Shown: piece by piece, positions 17,458 through 26,812 of the stretch
Layout: every line of letters begins with the position of its first letter
Numbering within the stretch: the first letter of the stretch is position 1
Assembly (NCBI GenBank): GCA_945868845.1
Contig: CAMBMS010000024.1
Location: 1-35,615, forward strand
Direction of reading: 5' to 3'
Length of the DNA stretch: 35,615 bases
Origin: Asaia bogorensis
Lineage (GTDB): Bacteria > Pseudomonadota > Alphaproteobacteria > Acetobacterales > Acetobacteraceae
Made by a program: the position numbers and the translations under genes
Notes under the pieces: model-generated
Told to the model about the DNA's origin: nothing
Database searches by the model: none
What the model saw: only the letters and a program-made list of their open reading frames with translations

Positions 17458-18666
17458 ATGCCCGAACCGACCGGCCCGTTGAAGGGCCTCAAAGTCTTCG
17501 ACCTCACCCGCGTTCTCGCCGGGCCGACCTGCGCGCAGATGCTGGGCGATCTGGGAGCCGATGTGATCAAGATCGAGCGCCCCGGTTCAGGGGACGATAC
17601 GCGCGGGTTTGCGCCGCCGGTGATGCCGGGGACGCAAGAAAGTGCGTATTTCGTCGGGGTGAACCGCAATAAGCGCTCCGTCACGCTCGATATTTCGCAA
17701 CCTCAGGGGCAGGCGATTGCCAAGAAGCTGATCGCAGAGTGCGACATCCTGGTGGAGAATTTTAAGGTTGGTGCGCTGGCGAAATACGGGTTGGGCTATG
17801 AGCAGTTGCACCAGGAGTTCCCCGGTCTGATCTATTGCTCCATCACCGGGTTCGGGCAGACCGGTCCCTATGCGGAGCGACCGGGCTATGATGCGCTGAT
17901 CCAGGCAATGGGCGGGGTGATGAGCCTGACTGGCGAGCCCGATGGCATGCCACAGAAAGTGGGCGTGCCGGTCGCCGATCTGTTTGCCGGGCTATATGGC
18001 TGCATCGGCATCCTGGCAGCGTTGCGCCACAAGGAGGCCACCGGGCAAGGCCAGCAGATCGATATCGGCATGCTGGACACGCATGTAGCCTGGCTCGCCA
18101 ACCAGGGCATGAATTACCTGGCGACCGGGGAAAACCCGGTGCGGCTGGGCAACCAGCATCCGAACATCGTGCCGTATCAGGTGTTCCCGACGAAAGACGG
18201 CCATATCGTGCTGTCCATCGGCAATGACCCGACGTTTGAGCGGTTCTGCAAATCCTTCGGCATCGAGGATTTTCTGGCCGATGCGCGCTTTGCCACGAAT
18301 GCGGCGCGTGTTTCCAACCGGGCGTTCGTAACCGAAACCCTGACACCGGTCATGCAGACCCGCAGTACGGATGAATGGATGGAAAAGCTGGAGGCGTTGA
18401 AAATCGGCTGCGGACCAATCTACAAGCTCGATCAGGTGTTCGCAAATGAACATGTGCAAGCACGCTGTGTGGTGGTGCACATGCCCCATGCGGCGACGCC
18501 GGATGGGGTGAAGGTGATCGCTAACCCGGTGCGCCTGTCGGAAACCCCGGCCGATTATCGTATTCCCCCGCCGGTGCTGGGCCAGCATACCGATGAGGTG
18601 TTGCGATCGCGCCTGGGCTTGGATGACGCGGCGTTGGCGGATTTGCGCGCGAAGGGAATCGTCTGA
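17458..18666 (+). CDS. CaiB/BaiF family class III CoA-transferase
   Basis: The 402-residue class III CoA-transferase has LKGLKVFDLTRVLAGPTCAQ, the ADVIKIERPGSGDDTR segment and the catalytic Asp in VPVADLFAGLYGCIG. The C-terminus (KIGCGPIYKLDQVFANEHVQ) is also typical. It is closest in style to formyl-CoA/succinate-type transferases, but the acid pair is unknown. The ATG at 17458 is chosen; upstream in-frame sequence overlaps the divergent pseudogene. It opens a four-gene operon and is followed 8 bases later by a hydroxyacid dehydrogenase. Confidence 0.9.
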   Translation: MPEPTGPLKGLKVFDLTRVLAGPTCAQMLGDLGADVIKIERPGSGDDTRGFAPPVMPGTQESAYFVGVNRNKRSVTLDISQPQGQAIAKKLIAECDILVENFKVGALAKYGLGYEQLHQEFPGLIYCSITGFGQTGPYAERPGYDALIQAMGGVMSLTGEPDGMPQKVGVPVADLFAGLYGCIGILAALRHKEATGQGQQIDIGMLDTHVAWLANQGMNYLATGENPVRLGNQHPNIVPYQVFPTKDGHIVLSIGNDPTFERFCKSFGIEDFLADARFATNAARVSNRAFVTETLTPVMQTRSTDEWMEKLEALKIGCGPIYKLDQVFANEHVQARCVVVHMPHAATPDGVKVIANPVRLSETPADYRIPPPVLGQHTDEVLRSRLGLDDAALADLRAKGIV

Positions 18667-18674
18667 GCGCGGCG

Positions 18675-19613
18675 ATGAATATCATCTTCCACTATGCCGC
18701 CGGTGCCGACTTGGCGGCGCAACTGACGGCCATCGCGGGGCACCGCATCGACATCGTTGCGGAGGATGAGGATGCGCGCCTGCGGCACCTGCTGCCCGAG
18801 GTGGACGTTCTGTGGCACGTGCTGAAACCCTGCACCGCCGCGATGATCGATGCCGCGCCGCGCTTAAAGTTAATTCAGAAGATCGGCGTTGGGGTGAATA
18901 CGATCGATATGGCGGCGGCGCGGGCGCGCGGCGTTCCGGTTTGCAACCTGCCCGGCACCAATGCGCAGGCGGTGGCGGAACTGACTCTGGCGTTGATATT
19001 TTCCTGTCTACGAAAATTGCCGCGCTACGACGCGGCGATGCGCGCCGGCACCGGCTGGACCCTGCCGTCGACCATGCAGGACGGACTGTACGAACTTGCT
19101 GGCCGGACCGTGGGCCTCGTTGGCTACGGCGCCATTCCACGAATCCTCGCCCCGGCACTGCGTGCCCTCGGCTGCACGGTCATCTACACCACGCGCACGC
19201 CGCGCGCGGATATACCGGATGCCTATTGCCCGTTGCCCGATCTGCTGGCGCGGGCCGATATTCTGTCACTGCATATTCCACAAACACCAGAAACCACGCG
19301 TCTGATCGATGCGGCGGCGCTGGCGCGGATGAAGCGAGGTGCCATCCTGATCAACACCGCACGCGGCGGGTTGGTGGATCAGTCGGCCCTCGTCGCCGCG
19401 TTGCTCTCCGGCCATCTGGCGGCTGCGGGACTGGATGTGTTCGCGGAGGAACCGTCCGTTCCGGCCGACCCCATCCTTACGCTGGAAAACGTGGTACTCA
19501 CGCCACATATCGGCTGGCTGACCAGCGGAACCTTCGCGCGCAGCTTCTCCATCGCGACTGAGAATTGTCGTCGGCTGGGGGCCGGGGAAGACTTGCTGCA
19601 TCGTGTCGCGTGA
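18675..19613 (+). CDS. D-2-hydroxyacid dehydrogenase (NAD-binding)
   Basis: The 312-residue protein of the D-isomer-specific 2-hydroxyacid dehydrogenase family has the NAD-binding GLVGYGAIPRILAPAL, the substrate-binding Arg in NTARGGLVD, the Glu in DVFAEEP and the catalytic His in TPHIGW. These enzymes reversibly oxidise 2-hydroxy acids to 2-oxo acids, or reduce the keto form. Its place ahead of an acid-sugar kinase and a PdxA2-type enzyme suggests a sugar-acid or hydroxyacid substrate. Its stop overlaps the next gene's GTG start (GTGA), indicating coupled translation. Confidence 0.92.
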   Translation: MNIIFHYAAGADLAAQLTAIAGHRIDIVAEDEDARLRHLLPEVDVLWHVLKPCTAAMIDAAPRLKLIQKIGVGVNTIDMAAARARGVPVCNLPGTNAQAVAELTLALIFSCLRKLPRYDAAMRAGTGWTLPSTMQDGLYELAGRTVGLVGYGAIPRILAPALRALGCTVIYTTRTPRADIPDAYCPLPDLLARADILSLHIPQTPETTRLIDAAALARMKRGAILINTARGGLVDQSALVAALLSGHLAAAGLDVFAEEPSVPADPILTLENVVLTPHIGWLTSGTFARSFSIATENCRRLGAGEDLLHRVA

Positions 19614-20689
19614 CCGGGTTACGGCTGATCGCTGACGATTTGACCGGCGCGCTGGATAGCGCCGCCCGGCTGTTGCCGCTGACAGGGATATTACCGATCT
19701 TCTGCGGTGCTGTCCCCGATATGCCGCCCGCGCATTTCGCGTTCGATGCCGGCACACGGGAGGCCGAGGGAACGGAAGCCGCGCAGATCGCGCGCGGGTT
19801 GACCCCGGTCCTGGCACGGGGGAATCCGGCATTTCGTAAATTGGATAGCCTGTTACGCGGCCATGTGGCGGTGGAAATCGCCGCCAGCGCGCCAGCGTTT
19901 GACCATGTGGTGATCGCGCCAGCCTTTCCCTTCCAGCGACGTATCACGCGCGGCGGGCGGCAATTATCGTGGGCAGACTCTTCTGGGTGGCGCGACATAG
20001 GCGTTGATCTGGCGGCGGAGTTGCGGGCGCTCGGTTGCGCTGTTTCCGCACGGATCCCCGGCCAGCCGGCGCCCGTGGGCATCAGCCTATGGGACGCGGC
20101 GATAGACGCGGACCTGGATCGCATCGTCGCCGCCGGCCGCGCCGTGCCGGGGCGGGTGCTGTGGTGCGGCACCGCGGGACTGGCCGGCGCGCTGGCCGGA
20201 TGGCGGCCCGTGCCGGTACCGGTTTTGCCGCGGCCGATGCTGGCGCTGATCGGTTCCGACCAGCCGGTGGCGAAGGCGCAGCTTGCCATGCTCGGCGAGC
20301 GGCATCTGGTGATCACGAATGCCGGCGAAGCCAGCAAAGTCGCCGACGCGCTAAGCCGGGACGGGGCCGTAGCCATCAGCCTCGCCATGCCGTCGCACAC
20401 ACCGCGCGTCGACGCAGCGGCGCATATTGCACGCGTGTTTGCCGAGATGCTGATCTCGCTGGGCCAACCGGTCGGGGCGTCGCCGGTTGGGACATTAGTC
20501 GTTAGCGGCGGCGAGACCTTGCGCGGCGTGACCGAGGCGTTGGGCGCCGCGCGGCTGGATCTGGATGGGGAAGTGGTGCCCGGCGTGCCCACGTCCCTGC
20601 TGTGCGGCGGGGCGTGGGAGGGGCTGCGCATCGTCTCCAAATCCGGAGCCTTCGGCGATACGGGTTTCTTGGCCCGGTTACTGGGCTAG
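19610..20689 (+). CDS. DUF1537 four-carbon acid sugar kinase
   Basis: The 359-residue protein has the N-terminal nucleotide/substrate signature LRLIADDLTGALDSAARL, the segment FRKLDSLLRGH, the PAFPFQRRITRGG loop and the C-terminal VSGGETLRGV kinase block. The family (OtnK/DtnK/DenK) phosphorylates four-carbon acid sugars such as D-threonate, D-erythronate or 3-oxo-tetronate at O4. Most members are about 400-430 residues, so this one is somewhat short. The GTG at 19610 overlaps the preceding stop. The pairing with the following PdxA-like gene points to D-threonate or D-erythronate as substrate. Confidence 0.9.
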   Translation: MTGLRLIADDLTGALDSAARLLPLTGILPIFCGAVPDMPPAHFAFDAGTREAEGTEAAQIARGLTPVLARGNPAFRKLDSLLRGHVAVEIAASAPAFDHVVIAPAFPFQRRITRGGRQLSWADSSGWRDIGVDLAAELRALGCAVSARIPGQPAPVGISLWDAAIDADLDRIVAAGRAVPGRVLWCGTAGLAGALAGWRPVPVPVLPRPMLALIGSDQPVAKAQLAMLGERHLVITNAGEASKVADALSRDGAVAISLAMPSHTPRVDAAAHIARVFAEMLISLGQPVGASPVGTLVVSGGETLRGVTEALGAARLDLDGEVVPGVPTSLLCGGAWEGLRIVSKSGAFGDTGFLARLLG

Positions 20690-20698
20690 GATGGTGGA

Positions 20699-21781
20699 AT
20701 GACCCTTTCCCCCACGCTCGCCATAACCATGGGCGATCCCGCCGGCATAGGCCCGGAAATTATCCTAAAGGCGGCGCGCCGGTTGGCGCCGCGCATCCGG
20801 GCGGGAGCGCTGCGGCTGCTGGTGATCGGCCATGCTGGCGCGCTGGGACGGGCGCGGAAGGTGGTCGCGGATGCGCCCGATATTCCCGTAACGACCGAAG
20901 CGGCTGACTGGCCCGCGCTCGCGCTGCTGTCGCCGGGGGAGGAGCGCGCGGCGATCATTCCCGGCCAGCTAACGCCCGAAGGCGGCCGCTTCGCCTATCT
21001 GGCGGTGGAAATGGCGGTACGCCTCGCGCTGGGTAAACGCATTGGCGGGATCGTCACCGCGCCGTTGAACAAGGAAGCGCTGAACCGCGCCGGGTATAAA
21101 TTCACCGGTCATACAGATATGTTGGCGGCGCTGACCAAAACGCCATCGAGCGTCATGTTACTGGCGCATGGTCCGATGCGGGTTTCCCATGTCACCACCC
21201 ATGTGGCGTTGGAAAAGGTTCCCGCCCTCATCACGCCGGACCGCCTCCGCCGTACCATCGACCTAACCCTAGCGGCACTGCGCGGCCTTGGCATCTCGCG
21301 CCCACGCCTCGCGGTGGCCGCGTTGAACCCGCATGCCGGCGAGGGCGGATTGTTCGGCACGCAGGACGCGGACGTTATCGCGCCTGTGATCGCCGATTAT
21401 GTGCGCGCGGGAGAGAATCTGATCGGCCCTGTTCCGGGCGATACCGTGTTCGTGAAATTGCGCGCCGAACAATTCGATGCGGTAGTGGCGATGTATCACG
21501 ACCAGGGGCATATCCCCGTCAAGTTGCTGGGATTTCATGTAGACCCGGTATCGGGAGAATGGCAGGCCCTGTCAGGGGTGAACATCACATTGGGGTTGCC
21601 GATCATTCGCACTTCCGTCGATCACGGCACGGCGTTCGATATCGCAGGGACCGGCAAGGCGAAAGAGGGCAGCCTGATCGAGGCGATCGAATATGCCGAA
21701 CGCATGGCGGCGCATCGGGGCGCCTGGAGCGTGATGACTGGCGGCGGAATCGCCGGAGGTCTGAATCACGCTCTCAAATGA
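20699..21781 (+). CDS. pdxA: PdxA-family dehydrogenase, likely PdxA2 (threonate/erythronate 4-phosphate)
   Basis: The 360-residue protein belongs to the PdxA family: MGDPAGIGPEI, APLNKEALNRAGYKFTGHTD, the metal-binding His in MYHDQGHIPVK, and FDIAGTGKA near the end. PdxA itself oxidises 4-phosphohydroxy-threonine in vitamin B6 synthesis. The PdxA2 branch, typically beside DUF1537 kinases as here, oxidises and decarboxylates D-threonate or D-erythronate 4-phosphate to dihydroxyacetone phosphate. Context favours PdxA2, but sequence alone does not settle it. The ATG at 20699 lies 9 bases after the kinase stop, and this is the last gene of the operon. Confidence 0.88.
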   Translation: MTLSPTLAITMGDPAGIGPEIILKAARRLAPRIRAGALRLLVIGHAGALGRARKVVADAPDIPVTTEAADWPALALLSPGEERAAIIPGQLTPEGGRFAYLAVEMAVRLALGKRIGGIVTAPLNKEALNRAGYKFTGHTDMLAALTKTPSSVMLLAHGPMRVSHVTTHVALEKVPALITPDRLRRTIDLTLAALRGLGISRPRLAVAALNPHAGEGGLFGTQDADVIAPVIADYVRAGENLIGPVPGDTVFVKLRAEQFDAVVAMYHDQGHIPVKLLGFHVDPVSGEWQALSGVNITLGLPIIRTSVDHGTAFDIAGTGKAKEGSLIEAIEYAERMAAHRGAWSVMTGGGIAGGLNHALK

Positions 21782-22069
21782 ATAAGCCAGAGTGGAATAC
21801 GTTTTTATCTCAACGCATCCGCTTTAAGCAATCGGCTTGACTTGTGCAAGTCCAGTCAGCTCCCTACGAGCAATGAGTATTTTTGCTCATATAAAAGCAC
21901 GTTGCATAGGAAGTCCATGCAATCTTCCCCTCTAAGCTAAGATGTCTTGAAACTTATAAAACTTCAAGCTCTCAGGAGCTATTTTGTTTTCCAAGTTAAA
22001 TCGTGTTTGCTTGTCTTGATGGCGAGCAGGCCGAAGATGAACGCGCACCACATGAGTGTTCGCGCCTCC
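21782..22069. other. AT-rich intergenic region with several hairpins
   Basis: This gap between the convergent pdxA and glpK genes is markedly AT-rich against its neighbours. It holds small perfect stems at 21839-21852 (GACTTG/CAAGTC), 21868-21888 (GAGCAA/TTGCTC), 21902-21922 (TTGCAT/ATGCAA), 21946-21968 (CTTGAA/TTCAAG) and 21967-21980 (AGCTC/GAGCT). No open frame is persuasive. It may carry a small RNA or be acquired sequence. Confidence 0.5.
21967..21990 (+). terminator. Weak intrinsic terminator after the acid-sugar operon
   Basis: A short stem AGCTC-TCAG-GAGCT is followed by ATTTTGTTTT on the plus strand, the arrangement of a rho-independent terminator. The stem is only 5 bp and lies about 190 bases past the pdxA stop, so it could equally end an unseen small RNA in this gap. 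Confidence 0.35.
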
Positions 22070-23563
22070 TCATGAAGCAGTGGGTGGAATCCAGCCGAGG
22101 CTTTTCTCCACCGCCTTTGCCCAGCTTGCGCGCAGGGCGGTGCGCTGTGCAGCCCCCATCGCCGGGTGCCAGCTTTGCGCCACCGCCCAGTTGCGCGCCA
22201 GCTCGTCGGTGTCTTGCCAATACCTCACCGCCAGGCCGGCGGCGTAAGCGGCGCCGAGCGCGGTGGTCTCAAGGCAGGCGGTGCGGATGACGGTGGTGCC
22301 CAGAATATCGGCCTGGAATTGCATTAAGGTTTCGTTGGCCACCATGGCGCCATCAACGCGCAGTTCCGCGAGAAAAATGCCGGTGTCACGGGTCATGGCG
22401 TCCAGCACGTCTGCGGTTTGATAGGCGGTGGCCTCCAGCGCGGCGCGGGCGATATGGCCGGCATGGGCGAAGCGCGTGAGGCCGGCGATGACGCCGCGCG
22501 CATCGGCGCGCCAGTGTGGCGCGTAAAGGCCGGAAAAGGCGGGCACGATATAGACATCGCCGTTATCATCAACCGTATTGGCCAACGCCTCCACCGCGTC
22601 GCTGGACGGAATGATTTTTAAATTATCGCGCAGCCATTGCACCAGGGCGCCAGCATTGGCCACGGAGCCCTCCAGGGCATAGCACGGTGCGGCGTCGCCG
22701 AAACGGTAAGCGACTGTGGTCAGCAATCCGGCCTGCGAGGGGATGGGATTTTCGCCCGTATGCATCAGCATGAAACAGCCGGTTCCATAAGTGCTCTTGG
22801 TCTCGCCGGGGTGAAAACAGGCCTGGCCCACCAGCGCGGCCTGCTGATCGCCAAGGATACCCGCGATCGGCACACCAGCCAGCACGCCGCGCGCCGTGGC
22901 ATGGATATCGGATGAGGAAACGATGCGTGGCAGAACGGTACGGGGAATATCGAAGGCCGCGAGGAGATCATCGTCCCAGGCTAGCGTGGCAAGATTCATC
23001 AGCATAGTGCGGCTGGCATTGGTGACATCAGTTATGTGTTCGCCACATATGTTCCATATCAGCCAACTATCGATGGTGCCAAAGGCAAACTCCCCTGCCA
23101 TCGCGCGGGCGCGGGCGCCGGGAATGTTGTCCAGAAGCCAGCGTAGTTTAAGTGCTGAAAAATAACTGGCCAGCCTCAGGCCGGTTTGCGCACGAAATCG
23201 ATCCTGCCCGCCATCGCGGGCAAGCGCGGTCACCAGGGATTCGACACGGGTGTCCTGCCAGACCAGGGCATTGTGCACGGGTAGGCCGGTGGCGCGGTCC
23301 CACAAGACGGTCGTTTCGCGCTGGTTGGTAATGCCTACCGCCGCCAAATCTTGCGCCGTTAATTCGGCGCCAGTCAGGGCGGCCGAGATCACTGCTTCGG
23401 TATTTCGGAAAATTTCCCGTGGATCGTGTTCTACCCAGCCAGGTTGGGGGAAGATTTGCGCGTGTTCCTGCTGCGCCTGCGCCACGATCGCGCCCGCGCG
23501 ATCGAAGACGACGAAGCGAGTGGAGGTGGTGCCTTGGTCGATGGCGCCGATATAGCGGCTCAT
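22070..23563 (-). CDS. glpK: Glycerol kinase
   Basis: GlpK phosphorylates glycerol to sn-glycerol 3-phosphate. The 497-residue FGGY kinase begins with [18 protein letters not shown] (phosphate 1 motif). It has [15 protein letters not shown], the substrate-binding WQDTR and [11 protein letters not shown], and the C-terminal signature [19 protein letters not shown]. The ATG at 23563 is chosen; a longer in-frame extension reads as low-complexity nonsense. No glpD or glpF is beside it. It is divergent from an SDR gene with only 73 bases between the start codons, so they share a promoter region. Confidence 0.96.
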   Translation of the reverse strand: MSRYIGAIDQGTTSTRFVVFDRAGAIVAQAQQEHAQIFPQPGWVEHDPREIFRNTEAVISAALTGAELTAQDLAAVGITNQRETTVLWDRATGLPVHNALVWQDTRVESLVTALARDGGQDRFRAQTGLRLASYFSALKLRWLLDNIPGARARAMAGEFAFGTIDSWLIWNICGEHITDVTNASRTMLMNLATLAWDDDLLAAFDIPRTVLPRIVSSSDIHATARGVLAGVPIAGILGDQQAALVGQACFHPGETKSTYGTGCFMLMHTGENPIPSQAGLLTTVAYRFGDAAPCYALEGSVANAGALVQWLRDNLKIIPSSDAVEALANTVDDNGDVYIVPAFSGLYAPHWRADARGVIAGLTRFAHAGHIARAALEATAYQTADVLDAMTRDTGIFLAELRVDGAMVANETLMQFQADILGTTVIRTACLETTALGAAYAAGLAVRYWQDTDELARNWAVAQSWHPAMGAAQRTALRASWAKAVEKSLGWIPPTAS

Positions 23564-23636
23564 TTCTTTCCTTTCCCCGGCTTGCCGGAACCGCGTTTCG
23601 GGCCCTTCATATGCCCGTAAACGACAAGGACGAAAA

Positions 23637-24380
23637 ATGGCGACGAAAGAAAGGTTCGCGGGGCAGGTGGCGGTGGTGACCGGGGGAGTTTCCGGCATCG
23701 GCCTCGGCATTGCCGAGCGGCTGGCGGCGGAGGGGGCGAAACTGGCGTTGTGGGACATAGACCGCGCCGCACTGGATCGCGAGGGCGCACGCTTGGCCGC
23801 GCATACCGAGGCGCTGGATATGACGGACGCCGAGGCCGTGCAGCGCGCCGCCGATAGCACGGCCTCTGCGCTGGACCGGATCGATATCGTGGTGGCCTCG
23901 GCCGGGATCACGGGGCCCAACACGAATGCGTGGGAATATCCGCTGGATGCGTGGCGGCGGGTGATTGATGTGAATTTGAACGGGGTTTATTATACCTGCC
24001 GCGCCGTGGTGCCGCACATGCTGCGGGGTGGGTACGGGAGAATCATCAATATCGCCTCGATTGCCGGCAAGGAGGGCAACCCGAACGCCGCGGCCTATTC
24101 GGCTTCTAAGGCCGGTGTGATCGGGTTGACCAAATCGCTCGGTAAGGAACTGGCCGCGACAGAAATTCGGGTAAATTGCGTCGCGCCGGCGGTGGCGAAG
24201 ACGCCGTTGTTCACGCAAATGACGCAGGCGCAGATTGAATACATGCTAGCGAAAATCCCGATGGGTCGGTTCGCGGAAATTGCCGAAATTTCCGCCCTGG
24301 TCTGCTGGCTGGCGAGCAAGGAATGCAGTTTTTCCACTGGCGCGGTGTTCGACGTGTCCGGTGGACGTGCCACTTATTAA
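23637..24380 (+). CDS. Short-chain dehydrogenase/reductase
   Basis: The 247-residue classical SDR has the cofactor motif [15 protein letters not shown], an Asp in LWDIDRAAL that favours NAD(H), VASAGI, and the catalytic Ser/Tyr/Lys set in [21 protein letters not shown]. The C-terminal [10 protein letters not shown] is typical of sugar-acid and polyol SDRs. It probably interconverts an alcohol and a ketone, but the substrate is unknown. The ATG at 23637 has an AAGGA site. An amidase gene follows 15 bases after its stop. Confidence 0.92.
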   Translation: MATKERFAGQVAVVTGGVSGIGLGIAERLAAEGAKLALWDIDRAALDREGARLAAHTEALDMTDAEAVQRAADSTASALDRIDIVVASAGITGPNTNAWEYPLDAWRRVIDVNLNGVYYTCRAVVPHMLRGGYGRIINIASIAGKEGNPNAAAYSASKAGVIGLTKSLGKELAATEIRVNCVAPAVAKTPLFTQMTQAQIEYMLAKIPMGRFAEIAEISALVCWLASKECSFSTGAVFDVSGGRATY

Positions 24381-24395
24381 GTGCGGGAGAACGTA

Positions 24396-25805
24396 ATGAA
24401 CGACGATATCATCGCCTTTACTTCTGCTACCAAATTAGCCGCGTTGATCCGCGAGAAGAAAATTTCTCCGGTGGAAGTGATGCGCGCGACTTTAGATCGG
24501 ATCGAGCGGTTTAATCCGCGCATTAATGCCTTTGCCCATCTGGCGCCCGAGACGGCGATGGCGCAGGCGCGGGCGGCGGAGACGACACTAATGAAGGGCG
24601 AATCCGTTGGGAAACTGCACGGGTTGCCGGTGACCATCAAGGATTTGGCGATCACCCGAGATATGCCGACGCAATTCGGGTCCAATATTTTCAAAGATAA
24701 TAAGCCGGCGGAGGATTCTGTTTTCGTCCAGCGCTTGCGGGCGGCGGGTGGTATTGTCACTGGCAAGACCACGACATCCGAATTTGGCTGGACCGGCGTT
24801 TCGCACAGCCCACTGACCGGGATTACGCATAATCCGTGGAAGCACGGGATGAACGCGGGGGCTTCCTCGGCCGGGGCCGGTGCGGCGGCGGCGGCTGGAT
24901 TCGGGGCCTTGCACCAGGGCAGTGATGGCGCAGGGTCGGTGCGCATTCCCAGCCATTTTTGTGGCGTGTTCGGCCTGAAACCGACTTATGGGCGCATTCC
25001 GTACCATCCGGTTGGCGGCGGCGATAATACCTCCCATATCGGGCCGTTGACGCGCACGGTGGCGGATTCGGCGCTGATGATGGAAGTGATGGTGGGGCCA
25101 TCGGTGCTCGATCATTCCTCCCTCGAAAGCTGGGGCGCCGATTACACGGGGCGGTTGCCGGATTGGGTGAAGGGCAAGCGCATTGCCTTCTCGCCCGATC
25201 TGGATGTGGCACGCGTCGATCCGGATGTGGCTGAGTTGGTGAAGCGCGCAGCGCATCGGTTTTCCGAATTGGGCGCGCATGTGGAGCAGGTTTCCACGCC
25301 TTGGGCAAAGGAAGGGCCGGAACTGATCCGCTCCACTTGGCCGGCGCATCTCTCGCGCCTGATCCCGCGGTTAGCGGAATGGGAATCACGCATGGATCCT
25401 GGGCTGGTGGCTTGCATTCGCGCTGGCGAGAAGGTGACGATGACCGATTATCAATTGTTGCGTGAACGCAAATACGCCTATTGCGCACGCCAGTTGGCGT
25501 GGCTGGAGGATTGGGATTTTCTATTGACTCCCGCTGTCTCCGTCTCCGCCTTTCCCGCCGAGCGGCTGATGCCGCATCACTGGCCCGAGCATGCGTGGGA
25601 CTGGGTGTCCTGGGCGGAGTTTTCCTATCCGTTCAATTTCTCAGGCGCGCCGGCGGCCAGCGTGCCGTGCGGGTTTACGGTGGAGGGGCTGCCGGTGGGC
25701 TTGCAGATCGTTGGCAAGCGGTTCGACGATCTTGGCGTGTTGCAGGCGGCGGCCGCATTTGAAGCGATCGCGCCATGGGCAGATCAGCGGCCGCCCTTAA
25801 GTTAA
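24396..25805 (+). CDS. Amidase (amidase signature family)
   Basis: The 469-residue amidase-signature hydrolase has the Ser-cisSer-Lys triad: Lys in GLPVTIKDL, cis-Ser in NAGASSAGAGAAAAAG and nucleophile Ser in GSDGAGSVRIPSHFCG, then FGLKPTYGRIP. Related proteins include aryl-acylamidases and the GatA subunit; no gatB or gatC lies nearby, so a catabolic amidase is likelier. The glycine after GA is replaced by Ala/Ser in two signature positions, a mild deviation. The ATG at 24396 has a GGGAGA site; an in-frame start 5 codons upstream is less likely. Its stop overlaps that of the convergent next gene. Confidence 0.92.
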   Translation: MNDDIIAFTSATKLAALIREKKISPVEVMRATLDRIERFNPRINAFAHLAPETAMAQARAAETTLMKGESVGKLHGLPVTIKDLAITRDMPTQFGSNIFKDNKPAEDSVFVQRLRAAGGIVTGKTTTSEFGWTGVSHSPLTGITHNPWKHGMNAGASSAGAGAAAAAGFGALHQGSDGAGSVRIPSHFCGVFGLKPTYGRIPYHPVGGGDNTSHIGPLTRTVADSALMMEVMVGPSVLDHSSLESWGADYTGRLPDWVKGKRIAFSPDLDVARVDPDVAELVKRAAHRFSELGAHVEQVSTPWAKEGPELIRSTWPAHLSRLIPRLAEWESRMDPGLVACIRAGEKVTMTDYQLLRERKYAYCARQLAWLEDWDFLLTPAVSVSAFPAERLMPHHWPEHAWDWVSWAEFSYPFNFSGAPAASVPCGFTVEGLPVGLQIVGKRFDDLGVLQAAAAFEAIAPWADQRPPLS

Positions 25806-26446
25806 GTCCAACCGCATTGCACCAGCGCGACGCGCATATGCGCCGGCGGCTCGGCCGTGGCGGTCACCGGCGGGCCGAGATCCAGCTCCAGCGCGCGCGC
25901 CAGCAGATGCAGTTGGCCCACGCCATCGCCATAGACCGGATCGCCGACGATAGGAAAACCAAGCGCGGCGCAATGGACGCGCAATTGGTGCGTGCGCCCG
26001 GTGCGTGGGCGCAGCTCCAGCCAGGTGATGCCCGCCGCACGCCCCAGAACCCGCCATGCCGTTACGGCACGCTGGCCTTTTGGGTCCACTGTCATGCGCC
26101 AGCCCGTTGGACCCGTGCGGCGCAGAAGTGGAGAATTTATTTCCCCGCTGTCCTTGGCCGGGCCGCCGCGTACGACGGCCCAATAGGTCTTGCGTACCCT
26201 CCCAGCGACAAATTCTACCTGTGCAGCCATCAGTGCAGCCTTGCGCAAAGCGACCAGCAGACACCCAGCAGTGTCCGTATCCAGCCGGTGAGCCAGCCAC
26301 GGGCCGTCCTTACGGCAGGAGATATCGGGGAAGAAAGCCTCTATGCTGGGCCCACCCCGCCGGGTGGGATGCACCGGCAAGCCGGCTGGCTTGTCGAACA
26401 CGACGAAGCGCGCATCCTGGAATAGAATTTTTTGGGGCTCGGCCAT
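25802..26446 (-). CDS. RluA-family pseudouridine synthase
   Basis: The 214-residue single-domain member of the RluA family has [13 protein letters not shown], the catalytic Asp in [14 protein letters not shown], the [26 protein letters not shown] block and no S4 RNA-binding domain. It converts uridine to pseudouridine in rRNA or tRNA; the target site cannot be told. Its TAA overlaps the amidase TAA by three bases on opposite strands (within TTAA). It is divergent from phhB, with 50 bases between starts. Confidence 0.93.
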   Translation of the reverse strand: MAEPQKILFQDARFVVFDKPAGLPVHPTRRGGPSIEAFFPDISCRKDGPWLAHRLDTDTAGCLLVALRKAALMAAQVEFVAGRVRKTYWAVVRGGPAKDSGEINSPLLRRTGPTGWRMTVDPKGQRAVTAWRVLGRAAGITWLELRPRTGRTHQLRVHCAALGFPIVGDPVYGDGVGQLHLLARALELDLGPPVTATAEPPAHMRVALVQCGWT

Positions 26447-26496
26447 GCGCCCTCATGCCCAAGACATTGGCAACCAGCAAGGGAAAGAACAAAATC

Positions 26497-26784
26497 ATGA
26501 TTCCGAAACTGACCGAAACCGAGCGTGCCGCCCTGCCGGCGACCCTACCGCTCTGGTCGCTGGTGGCGGGGCGGGATGCCGTTGCGCGGGAATTCCGCTT
26601 TGAAAATTTCAATGCGGCGTGGGGGTTCATGAGCCGGGTCGCGCTGCTGGCCGAACAGCAGGACCACCATCCCGAATGGTCCAATGTCTGGAACAAGGTG
26701 AGCATTACCCTGGCCACGCATGATGCAGGCGGGTTGAGTGCGCATGACGTAAAGCTAGCACAGGCGATCGACGCGCTGGTCTGA
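26497..26784 (+). CDS. phhB: 4a-hydroxytetrahydrobiopterin dehydratase (PCD/DCoH)
   Basis: The 95-residue pterin-4a-carbinolamine dehydratase has the catalytic HH in [18 protein letters not shown] and the C-terminal [19 protein letters not shown]. It recycles oxidised pterin cofactor, usually for phenylalanine hydroxylase; no phhA is in the window. I use the ATG at 26497 with GGGAAAG upstream; an in-frame ATG at 26455 would add 14 basic residues. Downstream comes repeat copy 2. Confidence 0.92.
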   Translation: MIPKLTETERAALPATLPLWSLVAGRDAVAREFRFENFNAAWGFMSRVALLAEQQDHHPEWSNVWNKVSITLATHDAGGLSAHDVKLAQAIDALV

Positions 26785-26812
26785 TGCATGGGTGTGGCGG
26801 AAGCAAGGTCGG

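Noticed and set aside
20699-21781. Vitamin B6 synthesis as the role of the PdxA-like gene
   Set aside because: The operon with a DUF1537 kinase favours the catabolic PdxA2 branch. No pdxJ, ksgA or surA lies nearby.
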